From the NCBI RefSeq assembly GCF_900239345.1, contig NZ_OESZ01000001.1, positions 310,001-374,000 on the forward strand: DNA of 64,000 nt, given 5' to 3'. Every line of letters begins with the position of its first letter. The first letter of the stretch is position 1. The notes under the pieces were generated by a model. It had not been told where the DNA came from, did no database searches, and worked only from the letters and a program-made list of their open reading frames with translations. Shown one piece after another: positions 42,441 to 50,065 of the stretch. A program made the translations under genes and the position numbers. The stretch comes from Tenacibaculum dicentrarchi (GTDB lineage Bacteria > Bacteroidota > Bacteroidia > Flavobacteriales > Flavobacteriaceae).

Positions 42441-43070
42441 ATGGAACTTATAAAAAAATATTTTACCGATTTAACAGAAACACAGTTAGAACAGTTTTCT
42501 AAATTACAAGCTTTGTATGAAGATTGGAACTTAAAAATTAACGTTGTTTCTCGTAAAGATATTGATGAATTATACTTGCGTCATGTTTTACATTCATTAG
42601 GTATAGCTAAAGTGATGCAATTTAAACCAGGTTCTAAGGTTATGGATGTTGGTACAGGTGGAGGTTTTCCAGGGATTCCATTGGCAATTTTATTTCCAGA
42701 AACCCAGTTTCATTTGGTTGATTCTATCGGAAAAAAAATAAAAGTAGTGAACGAAGTTGTAGAAGGTTTAGGTTTACAAAACGTAAAAACTACCAACGGA
42801 CGTGTAGAAGAAGTAAAAGATACTTACGATTTTATTGTAAGTAGAGCAGTGGCACAAATGGAAACTTTTGTTGGTTGGACAAAAGGAAAAATCGCTAAAA
42901 AACAAAATCACGATTTAAAAAACGGAATCTTATATTTAAAAGGTGGTGATTTATCGGAAGAATTAGAAAAATACACCTCAGCAACTATTTATAATTTACC
43001 AGATTTCTTTGAAGAAGATTTCTACGAAACTAAAAAAGTAGTGCATTTAGGGATGAAATTTAAGTCGTAA
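42441..43070 (+). CDS. rsmG: 16S rRNA (guanine527-N7)-methyltransferase
   Basis: 209 aa. SAM motif VMDVGTGGGFPGIPLAILFP (about residues 68-87). The N-terminal LQALYEDWNLKINVVSRKDIDELYLRHVLHSL is diagnostic for RsmG/GidB. It methylates G527 in the 530 loop, and loss gives low-level streptomycin resistance in other bacteria. Length is typical. It is not linked to mnmG here. Repeat R3 follows its stop codon. Confidence 0.95.
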   Translation: MELIKKYFTDLTETQLEQFSKLQALYEDWNLKINVVSRKDIDELYLRHVLHSLGIAKVMQFKPGSKVMDVGTGGGFPGIPLAILFPETQFHLVDSIGKKIKVVNEVVEGLGLQNVKTTNGRVEEVKDTYDFIVSRAVAQMETFVGWTKGKIAKKQNHDLKNGILYLKGGDLSEELEKYTSATIYNLPDFFEEDFYETKKVVHLGMKFKS

Positions 43071-43121
43071 TTTTATATAATTAGCTGTTTTCCTATAATT
43101 CAGTATCTATTTAAAAACGTT

Positions 43122-43253
43122 GTCAATTCGAGTGATTTTAATGACTAAAAGGAATTAAAATTGTATCGAGAATTTATATTTTATTTTTCTTGATTTTGAA
43201 GATAAAAAAGTTCTCGATACAATTTTTTGAAGAAAAAAATTACTCGAACTGAC
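43122..43253. repeat. Long imperfect-hairpin repeat R3, copy 2
   Basis: About 132 bases with the same outer (GTCAATTCGAGTG/CTCGAACTGAC) and inner (AATTGTATCGAGAA/TTCTCGATACAATT) arms as copy 1, but a longer, different loop (43171-43210). It lies between convergent rsmG and the DUF6428-like gene, where it could also stop transcription. Confidence 0.85.
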
Positions 43254-43276
43254 CGTTTTTTACAATTATTAAAGAC

Positions 43277-43741
43277 TTAACAACATCCCGAATTAGGTGC
43301 ACAACTTGTTTGTTGTTTAATTTCTGTTATTTTTACTTTTGGTTTTTCAGGAATTCCACATTTATCTTTTGCTAAGCAATCGGTTAATGTGGTTGTTAAT
43401 AAAAAGTTAGTTCCATCAAAATCCAATCCATATTTTCCAATAGTACTTCCTTGATATTCTACTTCAATATCTAAATCAGCAATATTTAATAGCTTTTCAG
43501 AAAGTTCAATAATATTGATTAATTTTTCAGGATGTAATCTGTGGTCATAATCATCAGCTTTCCATAATTGAAAGTTTACAACTTCTTCATTTCTTACTGT
43601 TCCGCTACAATCAATAAAGTTTTTGGTGATTTTTCCAACTTCTGTTACGTGAAAATGATTTGGTACAAGTTCTCCATTTGGTAATTGAAAAGCAATTGTT
43701 TTTAATGATGATAAATGATTTTTAATTTCTGATAATTTCAT
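43277..43741 (-). CDS. DUF6428-like protein downstream of arsR
   Basis: 154 aa, soluble. The N-terminal MKLSEIKNHLSSLKTIAFQLPNGELVPNHFHVTEVG-like region and a cysteine-rich C terminus (CAPNSGCC, residues 147-154) match the family I know as DUF6428, which is usually paired with ArsR regulators in Bacteroidota. The clustered cysteines suggest thiophilic metal or arsenite binding; this is an inference. It has its own 16-bp operator candidate (43757-43772) 16 bases before the start. Confidence 0.72.
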   Translation of the reverse strand: MKLSEIKNHLSSLKTIAFQLPNGELVPNHFHVTEVGKITKNFIDCSGTVRNEEVVNFQLWKADDYDHRLHPEKLINIIELSEKLLNIADLDIEVEYQGSTIGKYGLDFDGTNFLLTTTLTDCLAKDKCGIPEKPKVKITEIKQQTSCAPNSGCC

Positions 43742-43756
43742 GATTTTTAATTTTTA

Positions 43757-43772
43757 ATCGTATTATTACGAT
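43757..43772. promoter_or_regulatory. Candidate ArsR operator before the DUF6428-like gene
   Basis: ATCGTA-TTAT-TACGAT is a perfect 6-4-6 inverted repeat in the 49-base gap between arsR and the next gene. The same geometry and right half-site (TACGAT) recur at 44142-44157. Confidence 0.55.
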
Positions 43773-43790
43773 GCATTATTATAATTTTTT

Positions 43791-44120
43791 TTAACAGCAA
43801 TTATTTTGATTTTCATCTAAGTTTAAAAAACTGTTTAATAAATTCTTAATTTGCGTCCAATTTTCTTTGTCGATACAATAACAAACACTTGTTCCTGATA
43901 TATTTCCTTTGATAAGTTTGGCATTTTTTAATTCTTTTAAATGCTGAGAAATAGTAGGTTGTGCCAATCCTATTTCATTTACTAAATCACCACAAACACA
44001 GGAATTAATTTTAAAAAGATGTTGTAAAATAGCAATACGAGCAGGATGTCCAAGTACTTTTGCAATGTTAGCAAGGTTGTTTTGTTCGGATGTAAATATT
44101 TCTGATTTTGTAAGTCCCAT
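43791..44120 (-). CDS. ArsR/SmtB-family metalloregulator
   Basis: 109 aa winged-helix repressor. LGHPARIAILQHLF (about 23-36) leads to a CVC pair (Cys41, Cys43) at the ArsR-type alpha-3 metal site, then the recognition helix GLAQPTISQHLKELKNAKLI (about 51-70). The C terminus ends NNCC (Cys108, Cys109), a possible extra ligand site. ArsR proteins of this type release DNA on binding arsenite or antimonite. No arsB, acr3 or arsC gene is in the window, so only the sensor and a cysteine-rich partner are here. Confidence 0.88.
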   Translation of the reverse strand: MGLTKSEIFTSEQNNLANIAKVLGHPARIAILQHLFKINSCVCGDLVNEIGLAQPTISQHLKELKNAKLIKGNISGTSVCYCIDKENWTQIKNLLNSFLNLDENQNNCC

Positions 44121-44141
44121 TTTTTTACATTTAATAAGTAT

Positions 44142-44157
44142 ATTGCAATATTACGAT
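44142..44157. promoter_or_regulatory. Candidate ArsR operator before arsR
   Basis: ATTGCA-ATAT-TACGAT has the same 6-4-6 form as the site at 43757-43772, with two mismatches in the left half-site. It lies 22 bases before the arsR start codon, as expected for auto-regulation. Confidence 0.5.
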
Positions 44158-44205
44158 TAATATTTGATTAAAAAAGAATTAAGGCTATTTCTTTTAAAAA
44201 AATAT

Positions 44206-44610
44206 CTATTCTAAAATAGAATTTACACCCGCTTGTGCTACTTGAAAATCATTTTCCACCGTGCTACCACTAACACCAATAGCGCCAATAATAATTCCGT
44301 CTTTATTTTTGATAGGAACGCCACCAGCAAAAGTAATCAGCCCATTATTAGAATGTTCAATATTATATAAAGGTTCTCCAGGTTGCGATAATTCGCCAAG
44401 AATACTAGTATCTTTTCCAAATAAAGCAGCTGTTTTAGCTTTTTTCATAGCAATATCAATAGGACCAATAAAAGCACCATCCATACGTTCAAAAGCTATT
44501 AAACTAGCTCCAGCATCTACAACTGAAATACTCATTTTTGTATTTAAAGCTACTGCTTTTAAAGTTGCACTAGCAATTACTTTTTTTGCTTCGGATAAAG
44601 TTATATTCAT
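44206..44610 (-). CDS. GlcG/HbpS-family heme-binding-like protein
   Basis: 134 aa. It begins MNITLSEAKKVIASATLKA. The signature GGVPIKNKDGIIIGAIGVSGST (about residues 96-117) is typical of the DUF336/GlcG/HbpS group. Streptomyces HbpS binds heme and senses redox state, while GlcG is of unknown function, so the biochemical role is open. There is no signal peptide. It lies 85 bases upstream of arsR (start-side) on the same strand, with repeat R1 on its other side. Confidence 0.8.
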   Translation of the reverse strand: MNITLSEAKKVIASATLKAVALNTKMSISVVDAGASLIAFERMDGAFIGPIDIAMKKAKTAALFGKDTSILGELSQPGEPLYNIEHSNNGLITFAGGVPIKNKDGIIIGAIGVSGSTVENDFQVAQAGVNSILE

Positions 44611-44681
44611 AATAATTGTGTTGTAAAGTTGATAGATAAAATTAATGATTTTTTAAACGAAATAAACAAGTTTGTAAAAAT

Positions 44682-44772
44682 GCCTAGCCCCGATTGAAGC
44701 ATTTGTTTGAGCTCTTTTTTTGATTTTTCTTCAAAAAAAAGCGAGTGCGGAAAGCGGGAAACTGCTTCAAAA
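44682..44772 (+). repeat. Dispersed repeat R1, copy 3 of 5
   Basis: About 90 bases from GCCTAGCCCCGATTGAAGC to TGCTTCAAA. It is nearly identical to copy 2 and lies between the HbpS-like gene and the helicase terminator. Confidence 0.9.
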
Positions 44773-44800
44773 AATATGTATTAATTTTTGATGAAAAAAG

Positions 44801-44835
44801 AAAACCTCTTCAAATAAGCTGAAGAGGTTTTAATT
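44801..44835 (-). terminator. Terminator of the DEAD-box helicase gene
   Basis: AAAACCTCTTCA (44801-44812) and TGAAGAGGTTTT (44820-44831) form a perfect 12-bp stem with a seven-base loop, 20 bases beyond the stop codon. Confidence 0.88.
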
Positions 44836-44851
44836 TTATAAAAATATTGAT

Positions 44852-46084
44852 TTAATACCAACGTTTTTTCTTCTTTTTAGAAGCTTCAGATTTTCGTCCT
44901 TTTTTGTTTTTACTAATGGTATTTGGTTGTTTTTTATGTTTAGGTTTAACTAATAAAAAAGGATGGTCTTCAATAACTTTAATTGGTCTTTTTAATAATT
45001 CTTGAATACCTTTTATGTAGCTAGTTTCATCGGCACCACATAATGAAAATGCAATTCCTGATTTTCCTGCTCTACCAGTTCTACCAATTCTGTGAACGTA
45101 AGTTTCAGGAACATTAGGAATATCAACATTAATTACGGCATCAATTTTATGAATATCAATACCACGAGCGGCAACATCGGTAGCAATTAAAATATTTGCT
45201 TTGTTGCTTTTAAAATCTTCAATAGCTTTATTACGTAAAATTTGAGTTTTATCTCCGTGAACACTAGTTACTTTGTATCCGTTTTTAATAAGAGTTTGCT
45301 CTAATTTATCAACTCCGTATTTTGTACGTCTAAAAATAATAATACGCCCTTGTATTGTGTTGCGTAATAAATGTAAACATAAATCTACTTTATGTTTTTT
45401 AGGCGTATAATATAATAATTGCCCTATTTTATTAACAGTATTATTAGTCGGAGTAACATTTATTGTTTCAGGATTATAAAGCATTTCTTTAGCAAGCTCA
45501 CTCACTTTTTCGGGCATTGTAGCCGAAAATAATAAGGTTTGCTTTTTACGAGGACAAAGTTCTTCAATTCTTTTTACATCATTGATAAATCCCATGTCTA
45601 GCATTAAATCAGCTTCATCTAAAACAAACGTTTTTAAGAGTCTTAAATCTACACTACCTTGTTCGTGTAAATCGATTAAACGCCCAGGTGTTGCTACTAA
45701 AACATCAATTCCTTTGGCTAAAACTTCTTTTTGTGCTTTGGTTGATATTCCTCCATAAACAACTCCTGTAAGTATGTTTGTGTGTTTTGCGTAGGTATTA
45801 AAGCTTTGTTCAATTTGTATAGCTAACTCTCTTGTAGGGCTAATAATTAAAGCTTTTATTTTCTTTTGAGTTTTTTCAGAATCTTGTTTTTCTAGTAAAT
45901 TATTGATAATTGGTAAAGCAAAAGCGGCTGTTTTACCCGACCCTGTTTGCGACCCAACAATTACATCTTTTTTATTTAGTACTAACGGAATTACTTTTTG
46001 TTGTACTAACGTAGCTGTGTGATATTTTTCTTCACTAAGAGCTTTTAAAATATCGGTATTAAGATGTAAATCTGTAAACTTCAT
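44852..46084 (-). CDS. DEAD-box RNA helicase (RhlE-like)
   Basis: 410 aa. Motif I SQTGSGKT (45-52), Ia PTRELA (about 83-88), motif II DEAD (156-159), SAT (motif III) and HRIGRTGR (motif VI) are intact, and the Q motif precedes motif I. The last 35 residues form a lysine-rich tail typical of cold-adapted or ribosome-assembly helicases of the RhlE/CsdA type. The specific RNA substrate is unknown. It is followed by a strong terminator. Confidence 0.93.
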   Translation of the reverse strand: MKFTDLHLNTDILKALSEEKYHTATLVQQKVIPLVLNKKDVIVGSQTGSGKTAAFALPIINNLLEKQDSEKTQKKIKALIISPTRELAIQIEQSFNTYAKHTNILTGVVYGGISTKAQKEVLAKGIDVLVATPGRLIDLHEQGSVDLRLLKTFVLDEADLMLDMGFINDVKRIEELCPRKKQTLLFSATMPEKVSELAKEMLYNPETINVTPTNNTVNKIGQLLYYTPKKHKVDLCLHLLRNTIQGRIIIFRRTKYGVDKLEQTLIKNGYKVTSVHGDKTQILRNKAIEDFKSNKANILIATDVAARGIDIHKIDAVINVDIPNVPETYVHRIGRTGRAGKSGIAFSLCGADETSYIKGIQELLKRPIKVIEDHPFLLVKPKHKKQPNTISKNKKGRKSEASKKKKKRWY

Positions 46085-46162
46085 TGATTATTTTTTTTGC
46101 AAAGATAACTTAAATGTAATGATATTGGTTTGTTTCAATTTTAGATTGTAAATCCTTTTATC

Positions 46163-47077
46163 TTAAAAAATAGATTGTTCTGATAAAGTAGTAAAACGCT
46201 CTAAAAATTTCATTCCTTTGTAAGAATTTCCTTTTTCATTCAATTTAGGACTCCAAACAACAATACTGTATTGGTTTGGAAGTATAGCAATAATACCACC
46301 ACCAACACCACTTTTTCCTGCTAAACCTACTTTAAAAGCAAACTGCCCAGACTCATCATAAAATCCGCAAGTTTGCATTAAAGCATTGATTCTTTTTGAT
46401 TGACTTTTGCTTAATATTTGTTTTCCATTATGTGGAGCTTTTCCGTTATTGGCTAAAAATAAAAATAAATCAGATAGATGCTCACAGCTTAATTCTAACG
46501 AACATAAATCGAAATAAAAATCGAGTACTTTACTTGGTTCATTTTTAATATTTCCGAAGGATTTTATAAAATTACAAAGCGCTACATTTCTATAACCTAC
46601 AGATTTTTCGGAAGCTGCAATTTTAGCAGAATAATTAATATCATTATTACCAGAAAGACTTTTAATAAAGGATAATAAATCCTCTTTAGGATTTTTTAAA
46701 TTACTGATAAGAACATCTGAAATAACAATTGCTCCTGCATTAATAAAAGGATTCCGAGGTATTCCGTTGTCATTTTCTAGTTGAAGAAGCGAGTTAAAAG
46801 GATTTCCTGAAGGTTCAACTCCAAGTCTGTTCCATAAATCTCCATCAAGTATTTTGTAAGCTAAACAAAGTGATAAAACTTTAGCAATACTTTGAATAGA
46901 AAATTTTTCTTGATAATTACCTATTCCATATTTTATATTATTGGTTGTAGAAATATGAGCACCAAATTTATTAGGATTTAAACTAGCTAATTCAGGAATA
47001 TAAGAAGCTAAAGCACCTTTGTTTTCAATATTTTCAACTTTTGAAAATACTTCTTGTATTATTTTTTTGTAGTTCAT
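46163..47077 (-). CDS. glsA: Glutaminase
   Basis: 304 aa, serine-dependent beta-lactamase-like fold. It converts glutamine to glutamate and ammonia. The catalytic Ser63-x-x-Lys66 lies in FSIQSIAKVLSL. GVEPSGNPFNSL, NPFINAGAIV and the C-terminal KSGVGGGI segments are family signatures. Length is typical of bacterial glutaminases. It lies upstream of the helicase gene, and a terminator stands between it and pruA. Confidence 0.94.
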   Translation of the reverse strand: MNYKKIIQEVFSKVENIENKGALASYIPELASLNPNKFGAHISTTNNIKYGIGNYQEKFSIQSIAKVLSLCLAYKILDGDLWNRLGVEPSGNPFNSLLQLENDNGIPRNPFINAGAIVISDVLISNLKNPKEDLLSFIKSLSGNNDINYSAKIAASEKSVGYRNVALCNFIKSFGNIKNEPSKVLDFYFDLCSLELSCEHLSDLFLFLANNGKAPHNGKQILSKSQSKRINALMQTCGFYDESGQFAFKVGLAGKSGVGGGIIAILPNQYSIVVWSPKLNEKGNSYKGMKFLERFTTLSEQSIF

Positions 47078-47180
47078 TTTATTAAAAAAACATTTTTTTA
47101 AATGTAGAAAACAAAACTACTAGAAAATAATTTTAATTAAATAAAAAAAATATTTCTTGACAGTCATAAATATTTTGCAT

Positions 47181-47214
47181 AAAAAAACCCCATCAAAATT
47201 TGATGAGGTTTTAA
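47181..47214 (-). terminator. Terminator of pruA
   Basis: AACCCCATCAAA pairs with TTTGATGAGGTT, with one bulged base, and is flanked by A and T tracts. It lies 19 bases past the pruA stop codon. Confidence 0.85.
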
Positions 47215-47232
47215 AATAATATTATTTGATTC

Positions 47233-48858
47233 TTATCCTAAGAAAGGGTACTTGTAATCAGAAGGAGATACAAGAGTTTCCTTAATTAAACGAACAGAAG
47301 TCCAACGTAATAAGTTTTGAGCAGAACCTGCTTTATCATTTGTTCCAGAAGCTCTACCACCACCAAAAGGTTGTTGTCCTACAACAGCACCAGTTGGCTT
47401 ATCGTTAATATAGAAGTTTCCAGCAGCGTTTTCTAAAGCTTTAGAAGCTTTTTCAACAATGTATCTATCAGTAGAAAAGATAGCACCAGTTAATGCGTAT
47501 TCAGTAGATTCATCAACTAATTTTAATGAAGCTTCCCATTCAGCATCTTCGTATACAAAAACAGTCATAACAGGACCGAATAATTCAGTTGTCATAGTTG
47601 CATAAGTAGGTGATTTAGCAACGATTACAGTAGGCTCAATAAAGTATCCTACCGATTTATCGTGATTACCACCAATAATAACTTCAGCATCAGCATCAGC
47701 TTTAGCAGCATCAATAAAACTAGCTATTTTATCAAAAGAACCTTCATGAATAACAGCGTTAACAAAGTTGCTAGTATCTTCAGGAGAACCCATTTTAATT
47801 TCGCTAGTTTGCGCAATTAAATGACCTTTAACTTCTTCCCACATAGAAGCAGGAATGTAAGCACGTGAAGCAGCAGAACATTTTTGACCTTGGTACTCAA
47901 AAGAACCTCTAGTTATTGCAGTAGCAACTTGTAAAGGGTTTGATGAATTGTGAGCCCAGATAAAATCTTTTCCACCAGTTTCTCCAACAATTCTTGGGTA
48001 TGTTTTGTAAGTATGGATGTTATTTCCAATTTGTTTCCATAAGTTTTTGAAAACATGAGTTGAACCTGTAAAGTGTAATCCAGAGAAATCTGGAGACGCT
48101 AATACAGTATCAGAAATCATAACAGGATCACCATATACAACGTTAATTACACCGTCAGGTAAACCAGCTTCTTTAAATAAATCTACAATTACTTGCGCAG
48201 AATATGCTTGATGGTCAGATGGCTTCCAAACAACAACATTACCCATTAAGGCAGCTGCTGCAGGTAAGTTAGCTGCAATAGAAGTAAAGTTAAAAGGAGA
48301 AATTGCATATACAAAACCTTCTAATGGTCTGTATTCAACTCTGTTCCAAATTCCAGGTGCAGAAGATGGCTGATCTTTAAAGATATCAGTCATATACTGT
48401 ACATTAAAACGGAAAAAGTCAATCATTTCACAAGCTGCATCAATTTCAGCTTGGTGAACGTTTTTAGATTGAGCAATCATAGTTGCAGCATTCATTCTTG
48501 CTCTATAAGGACCAGCTAATAATTCAGCAGCCTTTAAGAAAATAGAAGCACGCTCAGTCCAACAAGTACTAGACCATTCTTGTCTTGCAGCTAAAGCAGT
48601 ACTAATAGCAGTATCTACGTGCGATTTATCTGCTGTATGATATTGCCCAACCACGTGTTTATGATCGTGTGGAGGTGTAATATTTTTAGTGTTTCCAGTT
48701 CTAACTTCTTCACCATTAATATGCATTGGCACATCAATATTGCTATTATACATCGCTTTGTAAGTAGCTAATAACTCTTTTCTTTCTGGAGAACCAGGAG
48801 CGTATCCTTTTACAGGTTCGTTTACTGCTTCTGGAACTTTAAAAAATCCTCTTGCCAT
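47233..48858 (-). CDS. pruA: L-glutamate gamma-semialdehyde dehydrogenase
   Basis: 541 aa. It oxidises glutamate semialdehyde/P5C to glutamate in proline degradation. The ALDH general base is Glu293 in GETGGKDF and the nucleophile is Cys327 in YQGQKCSAAS. GFVYAISPFNFTSIAANLPAA and PFGGGRASGTNDKAG are the P5C-dehydrogenase forms of the ALDH motifs. It is a stand-alone enzyme without the PutA proline dehydrogenase domain. A -7 element (minus-strand TAACTTTG, 48989-48982) implies a leader of about 120 bases. Confidence 0.96.
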   Translation of the reverse strand: MARGFFKVPEAVNEPVKGYAPGSPERKELLATYKAMYNSNIDVPMHINGEEVRTGNTKNITPPHDHKHVVGQYHTADKSHVDTAISTALAARQEWSSTCWTERASIFLKAAELLAGPYRARMNAATMIAQSKNVHQAEIDAACEMIDFFRFNVQYMTDIFKDQPSSAPGIWNRVEYRPLEGFVYAISPFNFTSIAANLPAAAALMGNVVVWKPSDHQAYSAQVIVDLFKEAGLPDGVINVVYGDPVMISDTVLASPDFSGLHFTGSTHVFKNLWKQIGNNIHTYKTYPRIVGETGGKDFIWAHNSSNPLQVATAITRGSFEYQGQKCSAASRAYIPASMWEEVKGHLIAQTSEIKMGSPEDTSNFVNAVIHEGSFDKIASFIDAAKADADAEVIIGGNHDKSVGYFIEPTVIVAKSPTYATMTTELFGPVMTVFVYEDAEWEASLKLVDESTEYALTGAIFSTDRYIVEKASKALENAAGNFYINDKPTGAVVGQQPFGGGRASGTNDKAGSAQNLLRWTSVRLIKETLVSPSDYKYPFLG

Positions 48859-49358
48859 TTTAGTATGTTGTTTGTATGTTAAAAAAAATCTTATTTAAAA
48901 ATGAAAAATAGCATAAAAGCCTTTAATTAGCCGATATAAATTTTTCATAAAGTAAAAGAATCAAAAGATTACTTTACGGAACAAAGTTAACACTTATTTT
49001 AATAATTATTAAGTTGTTTTTGTGTCTGATTTATCAAAATAATATACCATATATGCAGGGCAATTAAAAATAGTGAATACAACAAGGTAATACCCTATGC
49101 TTATTTTATGTTAAAAGAAGATTGTTACTGTTTTATTAAAAATTATTTGAAGCAATTTCCCGCTTTTCGCACTCGCTCTTTTTTTGAAGAAAAATCAAAA
49201 AAAGGAGCTCAAACAATTGCTTCAATCGGGGCTAGGCATTTTTGCTTCTTTTTAAAATTGTTACATAAAAAATTGTATAAACGTTTAAAAATACTGTTTT
49301 AATAAATACTAAGGTTTTTGAATACTGTTTTTTATTACTTTCGCAATTAAAAAAAGTT
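48859..49358. other. Gene-free 500-base divergent gap
   Basis: It contains the pruA -7 candidate (48989-48982), repeat R1 in inverted orientation (49146-49238) and, near 49336-49343, TACTTTCG, a one-mismatch -7 element for the lipoprotein gene at 49359. An open frame at 49108-49302 runs through the repeat and is not considered a gene. Confidence 0.65.
49146..49238 (-). repeat. Dispersed repeat R1, copy 4 of 5 (inverted)
   Basis: Read on the minus strand it begins CCTAGCCCCGATTGAAGC and ends GCTTCAAA. Small differences from the other copies include CAATTG in place of CATTTG near the GAGCTC core and CGAAAAGCGGG in place of CGGAAAGCGGG. It lies between divergent pruA and the 49359 gene. Confidence 0.88.
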
Positions 49359-50030
49359 ATGTATAAAATACGATTGTTGTTTTTATCAATAATTTCGATG
49401 TTGTTATTTACAAGTTGTTTTGAGTTTGTAGAAGAAATATCTTTTCAAAAAGATGGCTCAGGAACAGCTACATTTACATTAAATTTAAGTAAAAGTAAAA
49501 CCAAAATAGCCTCTATATTATTATTAGACAGTATAAACGGATATAAAGTTCCATCGAAAGTAACAATTCAAAAAAAAGTAGCTGTTATTGTAAAAAAAAT
49601 GAAAACTATTCAAGGGATTCACCAAGTAAAAAATAGCTTAAATTTTGATGATTTTATTTTAAGTATTTCTTGTAATTTTGATACTGCAAAAGCACTTAAC
49701 AGTGTTTTAGCAACTTTTAGTAATAAAAAGGACGCATTAGCACTGCAAAAAAAACCTCATTTTAAGTACGATAAAACACATAAAACCTTCATCCGAAGTC
49801 ATCATTTTAATATCGGGAAAGAGTTTCAGAAAACAAAAATGAAGGATAGAAAAGTTTTTGAAACTGCTAGTTACACCAGTGTGTATCGTTTTGAAACGCC
49901 TGTAAAATCGTACTCAAATAAACTTGCTAAAATATCAAAAAGTAAAAAAGCAGTGTTTTTACGTGTAAATGCTCAAGAAATTATCAACAATAAACAAACG
50001 ATAAAAAATAATATTAAACTACTAAAATAA
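49359..50030 (+). CDS. Hypothetical lipoprotein, first gene of a three-gene exported operon
   Basis: 223 aa. A lipoprotein signal with lipobox LFTSC puts the lipidated cysteine at residue 20. FEFVEEISFQKDGSGTATFTLNLS follows; such a domain recurs in uncharacterised Bacteroidota lipoproteins. The rest is lysine-rich and mixed alpha/beta with no catalytic motif. The next gene starts 35 bases later on the same strand. Function is unknown. Confidence 0.7.
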   Translation: MYKIRLLFLSIISMLLFTSCFEFVEEISFQKDGSGTATFTLNLSKSKTKIASILLLDSINGYKVPSKVTIQKKVAVIVKKMKTIQGIHQVKNSLNFDDFILSISCNFDTAKALNSVLATFSNKKDALALQKKPHFKYDKTHKTFIRSHHFNIGKEFQKTKMKDRKVFETASYTSVYRFETPVKSYSNKLAKISKSKKAVFLRVNAQEIINNKQTIKNNIKLLK

Positions 50031-50065
50031 ACGCTAAACTAAACTTGAAAAAATTAAAAATAACC

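Noticed and set aside
49108..49302. 64-residue open frame on the plus strand between pruA and the lipoprotein gene
   Set aside because: It runs through the inverted copy of repeat R1, which also occurs without an open frame elsewhere.
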